This document shows, piece after piece, positions 43,578-53,083 of a DNA stretch of 64,000 bases. The translations under genes and the position numbers were made by a program. The DNA is taken from positions 62,001 to 126,000 of the forward strand of contig MCFE01000086.1 in NCBI GenBank assembly GCA_002104905.1. Direction: 5' to 3'. Numbering within the stretch: the stretch's first letter is position 1; each line of letters starts with the position of its first letter. This stretch comes from Basidiobolus meristosporus CBS 931.73 (Eukaryota; Basidiobolomycota; Basidiobolomycetes; Basidiobolales; Basidiobolaceae). A model generated the notes under the pieces. That model was not told the origin of the DNA. It saw only the letters and a list, made by a program, of their open reading frames with translations, and did no database searches.

Positions 43578-43925
43578 TATTGTAAGAATTTGTATTCCAC
43601 CTAAATATGCACCTAACTTAGTCACTTAGATCATTACCTTCAAATCCTAGAGAATACTGACCAAGTTCCTTGTTGGGATTTACTTGGAATATTTTCACCA
43701 AAATACCAGGTACTCAGAACATGAAAACTAGATAAGTTGTTCAAACAGCCCCAAACTTTGCACACATATTCTTGGGATCTCCCTAAACCAATTCTACATA
43801 TTAGATATGCCAAGACCATGCAAAAGTACAATTACTACTTTCATATTCAATAAATCATCAAGTAAATACCACATAATCTACTTGTTCTCCCAATCACTTC
43901 CAATATCTCCAAGACTCTTACAACA
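43578..43925 (+). repeat. copia 3' LTR
   Basis: 348 bp, starting TATTGTAAGAATTTGTATTC (TG changed to TA) and ending AAGACTCTTACAACA. Preceded by AAGTGGGAG. By eye more than a tenth of positions differ from the 5' LTR, mostly C/T and G/A changes, as expected for old copies mutated after methylation. Confidence 0.9.
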
Positions 43926-44135
43926 CCTTCAGGAGCCTTCCATATATGTAGCTAAGGCTGAATCTTCAGTTCTGGACTCTAGGACTGATACAAGGCCCTG
44001 ACACTTGTCTGCCAGGCTATTCAGGATGGTTACTATCACATCCTCATCAGTAGTAGGTATGCCTGCAGATTTCATCTCAACCACCAGCAGGGTAATTCTA
44101 TTGATTGATTTTTCATTTCTTCTCCTGACAGCATC

Positions 44136-44517
44136 TTAGTAGTAAAGAATTTCTTGTCTAAGATACATTTTCTTGACAGCTGAACATGACTGGTAGGTGT
44201 CTTCTAATGCCTCCAAGGTATTCTTTGCCATTTTTGCTCTTGAGCATTGAATTAGCAATTTGTCTTTAACATTGAGGCAAACACTGTTAATGGCACTTTG
44301 TTTTTTCTTCTGGTACTTTAAGGATTTCTCTCCCACATTTTCAGGAGGGCATTCTTCTCCCATGACTATATCCCAAAGGCCTCTTTCCTGTTGCAGCATC
44401 TTCATTTTCTCCTTCCACACTTGGTGGCTAGATCCATCCAACTTTTCAGCAGAGGGGAAAATTCCAGTAATAACAGTGATAGACATTGCAGAGGGTGACA
44501 GCTTGGGGCTCATCAAC
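44136..44517 (-). pseudogene. gag of the reversed copia element
   Basis: Minus-strand gag homologous to 39,280-39,660: ITGIFPSAEKLDGSSHQVWK, KMLQQERGLWDIVMGEE, VCLNVKDKLLIQCSRAKMAK, LEALEDTYQSCSAVKKMYLR. A stop near 44,136 breaks it; homology continues to 43,931, the insertion point of the complete copia element. Confidence 0.8.
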
Positions 44518-44866
44518 TGTTGTAAGAGTCTTGGAGATATTGGAAGTGATTGGGAGAACAAGTAGATTATGTGAGTTTCACTTGATGATTTATTGAATGT
44601 GAAAGTAGTATTTGTACTTTTGCATGGTCTTGGCATATCAAACACATAGAATAGGTTTAGGAAGATCCCAAGAATATGTGTGCAAAGTTTGGGGCTGTTT
44701 GAACAACTTATCTAATTTCCATGTTCTGGGTACCTGATATTTTGGTGACAGTACTCTAACTAAATCCCAACTAGGATTTTGGTCAGTATTCTCTAGGATT
44801 TGGAGGTAATGATCTAAGTGACTAAGTTAGGTGAATATTTAGGTGGAATTACAAACTTTTACAAGA
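44518..44866 (-). repeat. copia 5' LTR of the reversed element
   Basis: About 349 bp; plus strand starts TGTTGTAAGAGTCTTGGAGA and ends ACAAACTTTTACAAGA (CAACA altered to CAAGA). Aligns in reverse with the other copia family 1 LTRs. The element's other LTR is not present. Confidence 0.85.
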
Positions 44867-44869
44867 ATA

Positions 44870-45180
44870 TGGTAGTTGCATCTCACATGACCAGCTCACC
44901 CCTGGCATATCCCCATGTGATATTGTAGCCTGTTCTTTAGTATATTTCTATCTTGGCACACTTGCTGTGCCTCACCCCAGAGCCCCATCAGTATTAGCCA
45001 ATATCTCTTGGCATCCATTTTGCCAAAAAGTGCATATGGTCCTATCCCCCCTTATATGTTCCTCAGTCTGATAAACACAGGTCTTGAATAAACAGCCTTG
45101 CCTTGTTAATCCACACCTAAGTCCTTTCCTGGTCCTGCCTTGCCAAGCTCTACTCTTCTGCCTTGTGTCTATTCATAACA
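44870..45180 (-). repeat. Solo LTR, family C, TSD AATA
   Basis: 311 bp; plus strand TGGTAGTTGCATCTC to GTGTCTATTCATAACA, that is TGTTATGAATAG...ACTACCA in the element's orientation. AATA flanks both sides (44,866-44,869 and 45,181-45,184). The first half matches the fragment at 8,066-8,238. The internal region of this family is not identified in the window. Confidence 0.75.
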
Positions 45181-45184
45181 AATA

Positions 45185-45555
45185 CAAGTATTTAGTAGAG
45201 TGAGAGTGTTGTAAATTTTGTAGTTACACCTATATATTTACTTAACTGTGTCACTTAGATCATAGCCTACAGTCTTTGGAGAATCTTGACCAAGTTCCTT
45301 GTTGTGATTGATTTAGAATATTTTTCACCAAAACATCAGGTACCAAGAGCATGAGATTTCTCAGAGTTGTCCAAACAGCCCCAAACTTTGTACACATGTC
45401 CCTGAGACCTTCCTAACTATAGTCTAGGTGTTTGTTTTACCAAGACCATGTAAAAGTATAAATACTACTTTTACATTCAATAAATCATTAGGTGAACACC
45501 ACACAATCTACTTGTTCACCCAATCACTTCCAACATCTCCAAAACTCTTAAAACA
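45185..45555 (+). repeat. copia LTR with remnant polypurine tract
   Basis: LTR 45,207-45,555 (349 bp), TGTTGTAAATTTTGTAGTTA to CTCTTAAAACA. Immediately upstream TTTAGTAGAGTGAGAG (45,191-45,206) resembles TTTAGCCAAGTGGGAG before the 3' LTR of the complete element, so this is the 3' LTR of a further copia whose interior is gone. No matching target duplication. Confidence 0.75.
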
Positions 45556-45740
45556 CTTTTCATTTGTTGATTTATTGCCAGGGCATATAATATGTTCAGG
45601 ACAACTATATGTGTGCAATGCCTGGGAGCTTTTAGAATACTTTGAATATCTTTCACCACAATATCTATTACCCAGAACATGATGTTTCTTGAAGTCATTT
45701 CCAACAGAGAACTTGATAGGAATCAATGCAGTTCAAAGCC
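45556..45740 (+). repeat. LTR debris at the compartment edge
   Basis: Part of this stretch (about 45,630-45,700: 'tagaatactttgaatatct', 'acccagaacatga') resembles the middle of a copia LTR. It is the last repeat-derived sequence before CpG-rich DNA begins. Confidence 0.45.
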
Positions 45741-46206
45741 CGGGATATAAGTGGCCAAGTTGATCTTTGGGTGCGTATTTGGAAGCGAATGCAAGATTTA
45801 CAACAAAAACTATTCATATTCCATCCTTCATCATTTAAGGGGTCTTAAACCCAGCTGGATTCCAAGCCGGAGTATTGAATCCTCGGGTGGATGCAAAAAA
45901 AGGTGCTCCTCTACATTCATGCAACTGTAGCCAAAAAAAATATCCTTGCATACTGCCAAGCCTATCAAGCCATCCGAACAATCATACGAGCAAGCTGCAA
46001 CACCTGACTTATGTCCAGGTCAGTGTATCACTCCAGCAACCTACTACTGATGTAACGCCAGTGAGAGACCATGGATACTGGGGGAGATCGTTTAAACCAG
46101 ACGTCTATTAAGTAAAAGTACAAATTTTCATCCAGAGCGAGAGTGTAGGTACCAGGATAAAATTGGGGTCACAAGGTGGGATGCGGAACTAAGGGCAGGA
46201 AGAGGT
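45741..46206. other. Intergenic, 3' flank of EXO1
   Basis: About 465 bp between the transposon block and the EXO1 stop codon. No gene seen. Base composition changes here: CG dinucleotides, almost absent to the left, become frequent ('gcccgggat', 'gtgcgtatt', 'gaagcgaat'). Confidence 0.6.
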
Positions 46207-48523
46207 CTATTGGGGAGAAAGATAACGATCGAGGGTGTTGACAGGGGTAGTCTTCAAGCTAACGCCAAGCTTCTTCAGATTTCGGTTGGCACTTGTAGTA
46301 CGCGATAGGCCCACCCGGCGTCTAGCTACCGGAGGGGTCGAACAAAGATATGTGGAAACGGAGGATTTTGGATTGGCTGTAACGAAAAGGATGAGTGCTG
46401 ATCCCTCGGCGTGGAAATCGAGGGGGAACTTACTGGTTGGGGTGACTTGGCCAAAAATGGGTTTGCCGAGGGCCTTTGGAGATGCAAGGCTTTTGAGTTT
46501 GCCATTCTGGGGAATATCAAAGGTTGGTTAGGCTCGATCTCTGTCTACACCGACCTGACGTCAAGATGGTGGCTACGCTGTACCTTGTCGCCCGAGAACT
46601 CCGGCCCGTCTTCCAGCTGGACGTTTGGTCGCTTGTTCATGGCATTTGATGGAGGCTGGACATTCTCTTTGTCGGTCAAGAAGGATGCGTCGATAGTCTC
46701 GTTCACGACACGAACAGAGAATGGGTTGAACGGTAGATCAGCTATACCTGGCTCTTCCACGCTGGCCTGCTTGGTTGGGCATGGCGAGTCGCAAAGGGAG
46801 CCAAGGGCTCGAGTGGGCCCGCGTAGAGACTTGGCGCTGCAAAGATTCGGCTCCAATGGGGATGCGGGCCCTCCCTTGATTAGGAAACTGCTGAGAGAGG
46901 TTTGAGAGGAGAGCAGTCTAGGTGGGCACGATTTGGTGGATGAGATTCTTGGCCGGTGGCCCTCAACCTTGGTTGCTGGCGTGGGGGTCTGAAACAGCAG
47001 TTTGATCCCGTAGTCCGGAGTCTCTTGGCCAGGAGTACTGACAAATTTGAATGCTGAGTGTTTTGGCTAAACAAGGCATTAATATTCCACGCCCATCAAC
47101 AAATCAAGCAGAACCTCCTTACGGTGTGGTATTTGGACGCCTGTGATCGCTTCGAATCCGCCAATGGCGCGAGCGTGATTGGGTTGATATCACCAAACGC
47201 AACCCCGCTGGCGATCTCGGGCTCAAGATGTCTAGAGAAAGTGCAGAGTCGGGCGGTTAGTCCCACTGGATTACTTGGCGATCTCGAAAGAACTCAACCA
47301 ACTTTCCAAGAAACGGCAGCTCAAACGAACTCAGCCCTTCCTCAAGCGGATGAAGGTGGACGAGTGCACGTGTGCTTGGGTCGAAAACAAGCTGATGCCT
47401 AAACGTGAGTTCGGCCCGCTGAAACTCCAGTTCGTACTCCGGCGGGATTTTGAACGAGCTATCGGTTCTCAAGACCTCGATAACCTGCGACCCTGGGTTA
47501 GCTACACGAGGAAATGAGGCTCGGCTGTACTATGAACCAACCCGTTCAGCTGTCTTGTATTGCTTCAAATACTTGAGTGCCTTCTTCAAGCCCATACCAG
47601 GGATGGATTTCAAGTAATCGCACCCAGAAAGGATGCACATCTGTCTAAACTGCTCATGCGACCATCCGGCAAAGCATTGATCACCCACTTCCTCCAGTCG
47701 GTCTATCTGTATCTCAACACCATTCCCATACTTGTCCAGCTTGAACAGCACCTATTGGCCAAACATGAGCCAAGAAGTTTCGTGAAACTCTAGAGCGCAA
47801 CCTACCCTCTTGCAGCCAAATACCAGCAAATCCGAGTCTTCCGTTATCACACTGGTGACCTTGTTTTGCTTGAAGAGGTAAGCTAGCTGAGCATCAGCTT
47901 CATACGGGGCAACGATGTAATCGATGCTTTCCTTACGCAAAGCCTAGGTCGAAGGGTTTCAGAGGTAGATCTTAGAGCGACTACTCAGCGTACCATGTAC
48001 CTCGATGAACTTTTTCGCCATTTCCGGGGTGATATCCACACATTTTTGAAAGCATTCCACCGCCTTCACGTGCTGTCCACAATTCAGGTACTCGAGCGCC
48101 TTTTTCCGGTTTTCTTTCCTCATGCTACAACATCCCAGCAATGTTAACACCGCCTCGCGAAAACTGAGAGGGATCCTCAAGTACCTTTCACGACTCTCCT
48201 CAGTTCCTTCCTTGGAGGGAAGTGGACCGCCATCAAAAACAACAAAGGGCTTGACCTTGTAATGCTGCAGTAATCTTATCCGGTGCATACAGTACTCCAC
48301 ATATCTACAGCCTTCTGTGTTATACTATGAACCAAAAGGGGGATTCCAGTGAGGCCTCTTACTTGTCAGTCTCCTCACCCAAGCACAGCTCCTTGGCACA
48401 GCCAAAAGCACCTTTGTGTAACCAAACGTAGGCATCCACAGCTACTGTTTCTCCTGCATATGAAGAAATATGGACTCGACTCTGAATGGGTTTTAGCAAG
48501 GGTAGTAAACCTGATATCCCCAT
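46207..48523 (-). CDS. EXO1: Exonuclease 1 (EXO1)
   Basis: 5'-3' double-strand DNA exonuclease and flap endonuclease of the XPG/FEN1 family, acting in the nucleus in mismatch repair and DNA end resection. Nine exons (minus): 48,523-48,363; 48,304-48,001; 47,943-47,806; 47,751-47,542; 47,484-47,303; 47,231-47,123; 47,066-46,584; 46,506-46,434; 46,376-46,207, giving 609 residues. N-domain: [34 protein letters not shown]-domain: [27 protein letters not shown]; helix-hairpin: [37 protein letters not shown] and FGDINPIT follow. The tail is low complexity and ends TLDRYLSPQ. Start chosen because family members begin MGI. Introns 4 and 5 use GTTGGT donors. Intron 7 (77 nt) is the least certain. Confidence 0.93.
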
Positions 48524-49189
48524 CGTCGGTTGGTTAGCAGGCAAAGACTTGAAGGAGAATGTGGTGTGTGTGAGGTCCTGGTTAATGGTGATATTGTTTT
48601 TTGTGATTTCGCCCATTGACAGAAACAATTGGTTTGTTGAATGAGTGGAAATCTGATGAAAACATTGAGTAGTCACTTTTTTGCGTCTACGAGCCAATCT
48701 GCAAGGACGTATCCGGACTCTCTCCAATCGGCTTGATTGGCCAGCTGATACAAATTGATGATCACGATAGTTGCTGGATACGGGCTCTCGAAACCACCAT
48801 TAGGTTCGTCCAAGTAGCGGTTGTTGAAGAATGCCAGGTGTTGACCAACATGGATGCTTACCTATTATATCCGTCAGGGAAGATGGCTGTTGTCACCAAA
48901 CGGATGTTGACTAATGTGGATGTCCATCTAATAAACATTGATAATGATGTTCACATGAGAAACAACATCAATGAAATATCATCTGCGTTCTACCAACCGT
49001 CTTTCCAAAGTATTCCTGGTGGGCCATTGTGTTGAGCTCACATATAGAACGTTGCGTACTTCCTACGTTCATCACTACCCCCAGATGAGGTATGGAGACC
49101 AGTTTACCTTGGGAATAGAGGGCCTTGCCCATAGCATTCGAGTCGAATGATAGCCTCCTGGATTGATGAGCACCTATATCCGGCTACCA

Positions 49190-49670
49190 TCACGAAAATC
49201 CCCAGAATATCCTTCCAAACTCGGGGAGTTCCCTATCCACGCACTCCGTGATCGTTCCCAGCAGCACAATTGCACCTGAGCACTCAATAGTCCAAGTCGC
49301 TTCGCTGATCAGATGCTCAATGGCCTCCTTGACATTCGACCCCTTGCTTGCAGCCAGGAATAAATGCAGGAACACCCCAATCCACCTGCACCCATCCCTC
49401 CCCAAAAAGCACCTCAAGCGGAATGTCATCCAACCTTGGAAGCAATCATTGAAATCCATTCCGCTCTCTACGGAATAAGGCATAGAACCCAAATTGATAA
49501 GCCGGAGTCTAAAACATACTGGTTTCATGCTACGTTCACACCATCTTCGCCATTGCTAGGATGCATGACTTCACCAGATGGAATGCTGGATTCTGATTCG
49601 GCCGAATCAGCCGAGGGCGAGCAATCAATCCAGAGGCCGGCAGATCAATTCTGACCAACGTGTGCTGCTA
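49190..49670 (-). pseudogene. Possible exon remnants of an unrecognised gene
   Basis: Minus strand. A 112-codon open stretch (49,528-49,190) reads GSNVKEAIEHLISEATWTIE, then CSGAIVLLGTITECVDRELP and EFGRIFWGF, with protein-like composition. Upstream, a second open stretch (about 49,660-49,520, another frame) is acidic and Ser-rich (SADSAESESSIPSGEV). A third frame contains LPRLDDIPLEVLFGEGWVQV. I could not join them with acceptable splice sites and recognise no family. Either a small gene with several introns or a decayed one. Confidence 0.2.
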
Positions 49671-49833
49671 AAGATCATATGTACTTGGTCACAAATTTGC
49701 TTATGTCAGAAGACTATGGGTCATTCTCCAATATGGCAACTGTTTACACATCGTGTCTCAAATTAATGCTTCCATAATCCCAGCGGTGATGGCAGGCTCT
49801 GTGGCATGGAGCTCAGTGACAGGACGGAAGAGT

Positions 49834-49839
49834 CACGTG
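49834..49839. promoter_or_regulatory. CACGTG E-box upstream of PHO8
   Basis: TCACGTGC, 309 bp upstream of the PHO8 start codon. CACGTG is the core bound by Pho4-type bHLH activators in yeasts, which induce phosphatase genes when phosphate is low. The same hexamer also occurs by chance in coding sequence of this window (for example in EXO1 near 48,066 and the MAPKKK near 63,308), so a single site is weak evidence. Confidence 0.35.
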
Positions 49840-50000
49840 CGATCTGAGATATGGTCATGGACGATTTCAATCTCCTTCCAATTGGGGGCTAAATTAATGC
49901 GTCGTGTGGTACTGATAGCTATTGCGGCTCGTGACAAAAAGGGATAAGGGGTGAGGATTTATAGGTTTCATTTTGAGTACGCTGCAGCTGGATTTCCTTT

Positions 50001-50006
50001 TATATA
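50001..50006 (+). promoter_or_regulatory. TATA box of PHO8
   Basis: TTTTATATAGA, 142 bp upstream of the start codon, followed by a pyrimidine-rich leader (50,040-50,080, CTCTCTCT and TTGCTCTCTTCCC). No ATG lies between the TATA box and the start, consistent with a simple 5' leader. Confidence 0.55.
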
Positions 50007-50147
50007 GATCTCTTACTTACTTGGTCTCCATTACAATCCTATCTCTCTCTGATACCACTTGCTCCTTGCTCTCTTCCCTTTGTAAAGTCTCGTACCAGCT
50101 AACCTATCGTTTCTGCTCAGTCCTTCCAATACCCGTTGCGTTGGAAG

Positions 50148-51818
50148 ATGGCCAAAGGAAAGGTAACCTACAGTACTATTTCTAGTACTCCGAACGATGA
50201 AGAACGCGAGGAATTGCTTGACAGCGGCAACCGCTCAATCAGAAGAAGTCCCATCCTCTTCCTCGTGCTCTCCTTAGCTCTCAGTGCTCTTGTTGGTTCT
50301 TCGGTATTCCTACATTCTCGGTTCTCAGGTACCTTTTGCCATTAGCAAGATTTCCCACTGCCCATCTTAACTTGTTGTGTAGCGCCCAAGCCTAAGCGTA
50401 ACGTCATCATGATGATATCTGATGGATTTGGCCCAGCTTCTGAGACCTACTCTCGCCTCTACTACCAATGGTCCAAGAACCTTCCCGTGGGTTACAAAAC
50501 TCCGCTTGACACTATTCTCGTTGGCGCTTCCAGAACACGGTCGAATTCCAGCATGATTACCGATTCTGCCGCTGGGGCTACAGCCATCTCATGCGCCCAG
50601 AAGACCTTCAACAACGCTGTCGGCGTAGATCCATTTGAAGAGCCTTGTGGCACCCTGTTGGAAGCTGCCAAAGCCAACGGTATGCTGACTGGTTTGGTGG
50701 TTACTAGTCGAATCACTCACGCTACCCCTGCATCTTTCTCATCCCACGTTGTTCACCGCAACCTCGAGCACCTCATTGCGGAACATCAGATCGGCAATTA
50801 CGTGTTAGGCCCAACCGTAGATCTGATGTTTGGTGGTGGACGTTGCTTCTTCCTGCCAAATACCACCGAAGGGAGCTGCCGACCTGATACGAAGAATTTG
50901 ATCCGAGACGCCCAGCAACGGGGCTTCAGATACATTCAATCTAGAGAGCAATTCGACAGCTTGAAATCCCAAACCCATTTCCCTCTGATGGGGCTGTTCG
51001 CACTAGATCACATGGATTACGATATCGACCGTGATCCTCAGGTTCAGCCTGCTCTCAGTGAAATGACCCAGAAAGCACTGGACTTGCTCAACAAAGCGTC
51101 AGAGGATAGTGACAAAGGGTTCTTCATGATGATTGAGGGGAGCCGTATCGATATGGGTGCGCACAACAACGATCCAATCGGCCACCTACACGACATCCTT
51201 GCCTATCAAGAAACCATCGAGGTTGTCAAGGCATTTGTCGACGCCAATCCTGGGACTGTGATGATCTCTGTTAGCGACCATGAAACCGGCGGGTTTACTG
51301 TGGGTCGCCAAGTGACCGAAACCTACCCTGAATACATTTGGTATCCGGAGGTTATCTCGAAGTGCAAGAAGTCGACTTCCTATTTAGGGAAGCTTCTCTT
51401 CGAGTATTCCGGGGAGAACAGGAAAGAGTATGTGGTCAACGATATTCTCAAGGAACAACTGGAGATCGTTGACCCCACCGAAGACGAGGTCGGCTACTTA
51501 CTAGAAGCGCACACGCTGTTCGATTTCATATACCACCTGTCCAAAATGGTCAGCGTTCGGGCGCAGTTGGGATGGACCACCCATGGGCACACTGGGGTTG
51601 ATGTGAACCTCTATGCCTACGGGTCCAACTCCCATGAGCTGTCAGGCAACCATGAAAACACCGAGATTGGGGACTTCATCAGCAACTATCTCAATCTAAA
51701 TCTTGATACGATCACCACCAGTTTGAAGAAAAATCCTCCTCAGCTTCGCGCCGACGCCCAGGTTGTCAAGAGACTTACCAACAAGCCACTTGATATCCAT
51801 CAAGATTACATCCTATAA
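50148..51818 (+). CDS. PHO8: Vacuolar alkaline phosphatase (PHO8-like)
   Basis: Repressible-type alkaline phosphatase, type II membrane enzyme of the vacuole that releases phosphate from monoesters. Two exons: 50,148-50,328 and 50,383-51,818; 538 residues. Short cytosolic N-terminus, then one transmembrane anchor (PILFLVLSLALSALVGSSVF, about residues 32-51). Catalytic features: NVIMMISDGFGP (metal-binding Asp), ITDSAAGATAISC (nucleophile Ser in DSAAGAT), SRITHATPASF, LMFGGGRCFF, MIEGSRIDMGAHNND, VSDHETGG, and TTHGHTGVDVNLYAYG (His ligands). Length fits the family. The intron joins anchor and catalytic domain. Not linked to its neighbours by operon-like spacing; the cyclin gene follows 1.27 kb downstream on the same strand. 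Confidence 0.95.
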
Positions 51819-52900
51819 ATTAGCGGCGGTGTCCTTAGGAAGCATCAATTAACATCATCACATCCAAACTCCCCCTGTATTTCCACAATGTTCTTGAGCC
51901 TTCTTGGCATCGGTTGCCTTCCAAGGAGCGCTCTTCTATAAATACTAATAAAGCACTATGACATGACATGCTTGATCCATATGGAAACACACATTCTTGA
52001 TACCACGTATCGTTCAGGTTTGATGGCCCTAGAGAGGGGCATTTGGAATATACGGTGTATCTTCCCACTGAAAGGAAATTGGAGGAAGACGGCGCAGGCC
52101 AGAACCATGACCGATCTCCAGACCTCCCTGCCGAAAGAAGCTTGGCTTAGAAGAGCTAACCAGCGAGGCTTGGGTTGGTGGAAAACAGGGCTTGATGGTT
52201 GCCCCAGCCTTTCGGCAACAACGACATGCAGCATGAGCATAGTCACCACCGATGGTTGAATATGCAGAAAGTATATCAAGGTAATATGCTGTGTGTGGCA
52301 AGCTAAATTTGACGGATGGTAACACAAATAGAGGTAGCACCTATAATTACGGTATCGATGTTGGCGTGGGGGCTGTTAGATGTTTCTGTAGCAAGATGTC
52401 AGCAGCTTGTCTTTCGTCAGGTTACCGGGGCATGTTTACGGCCCATTCCCAGTTGTGCCCTGAGGGCAGAACCCCATAGTGCGGGGGTGTGAAATCTGCA
52501 TGGATGATTTAGATATCCATTGAATCGCCATACGTCGGTGCATGAGACTGTACTTAAAGTGTGATGGGTGGACGCTCTGTGGTCTGTACTAATGATAGAT
52601 CAACCAGGAGGAGCTGGGGCAGCTTGGCAATGATATACCTGATCGCGAGGAAGATCACAGATATATTGCTTTCATCATACTCAAAAATACCCGGAGTTGC
52701 TGTCGGCTTTGCAGACATTTGCTTCGTCTTAATCTCATGCTCTAGTGGTACCCACTGGCGGCCCCCTGTGCATTCAGGATGCTAAGCTGCGCTAAATAGA
52801 TCTAGTCTGAGCGAGCATGAGGCACCTTGGCTAATTTGTAATTGGACTTGCGAAAGAGCGGGGATCGGCATGGAAGTGGGTTTGTATGTGGCGAGCCCAC
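51819..52900. other. Intergenic PHO8-cyclin, no supported gene
   Basis: About 1.1 kb. Two overlapping minus-strand open stretches (52,029-52,340; 51,956-52,327) disagree in frame and neither shows a motif or plausible splice structure, so I do not call a gene. Holds the PHO8 3' end (AATAAA-like ATACTAATAAAG near 51,942-51,953) and the cyclin promoter. Confidence 0.5.
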
Positions 52901-52907
52901 TATATAA
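52901..52907 (+). promoter_or_regulatory. TATA box of the cyclin gene
   Basis: TATATAA 177-183 bp upstream of the cyclin start codon; followed by a CT-rich leader (CTCTCTTCC, CCTCCCTTTCTTCC) with no intervening ATG. Supports the start at 53,084 rather than an upstream Met in the same open frame. Confidence 0.55.
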
Positions 52908-53083
52908 TTCGTAGGAGTCTCTCTTCCTTCAGTTTAAGTTTAATAACCTTGGAGAACCTTGGGTTGCCTCCCTTTCTTCCGTCCACATTACTCTGCGGAA
53001 CACAGAAACCACCTAGTTGGATAATTCTGCTCTCTCCTGCGACTAGCTTGTTAACTGACTTGACCTTCTACTTGCCAAGCATC

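Larger units (their letters stand above)
38898..43925 (+). mobile_element. Complete Ty1/copia element with target duplication CCTTC
   Basis: 5,028-bp plus-strand element with LTRs at 38,898-39,245 and 43,578-43,925 (348 bp each) and the 5-bp duplication CCTTC at 38,893-38,897 and 43,926-43,930. The purine tract AAGTGGGAG (43,569-43,577) precedes the 3' LTR. Domain order gag, zinc knuckle, protease, integrase, reverse transcriptase, RNase H is that of Ty1/copia. It interrupts gag of the reversed copia element; its own gag is split by a solo LTR (39,836-40,183). Several stops, and the two LTRs differ at many sites, so it is old and inactive. Confidence 0.92.
35991..44866 (-). mobile_element. 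Reversed copia family 1 element, 3' truncated, with nested insertions
   Basis: Minus-strand Ty1/copia element read right to left: 5' LTR 44,518-44,866; gag 44,516-43,931; interruption by the complete plus-strand copia (38,898-43,925); rest of gag with zinc knuckle 38,892-38,717; protease, pre-integrase and integrase 38,640-37,260; solo LTR insertion 36,786-37,117; reverse transcriptase to about 35,991, where it ends at ERST-type motifs. RNase H and the 3' LTR are missing. Reading frames are broken in many places. The nesting order is fixed by the target duplications listed for each insertion. Confidence 0.85.
48524..50147. other. Divergent intergenic region EXO1-PHO8
   Basis: 1.6 kb between two divergent genes. 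It holds the promoter elements of PHO8 (listed separately) and, on the minus strand around 49,190-49,670, stretches that look partly coding. An in-frame ATG at 48,616 lies upstream of EXO1. No RNA gene is apparent. Confidence 0.4.

Noticed and set aside
1-45740. CRISPR array, bacterial-type operons or prophage
   Set aside because: Intron-rich eukaryotic genes next door and retrotransposon content exclude a prokaryotic context; the regular 107-bp array has no spacer-repeat structure.
46989-47066. Alternative acceptor at 46,989 for EXO1 intron 6
   Set aside because: Using the acceptor before 47,066 gives a normal 56-nt intron and adds 26 in-frame residues ([17 protein letters not shown]...) typical of fungal EXO1.
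47360-47375. CACGTG in EXO1 as a Pho4 site
   Set aside because: It lies within coding sequence; several such hexamers are expected by chance in 18 kb.
51956-52340. Overlapping minus-strand open stretches downstream of PHO8
   Set aside because: Two frames compete, neither has a motif, plausible start or splice signals, and no strand preference is evident.
52886-53083. Longer cyclin start at 52,886
   Set aside because: This part of the frame contains the TATA box and a CT-rich leader; the first convincing coding residues begin at 53,084.
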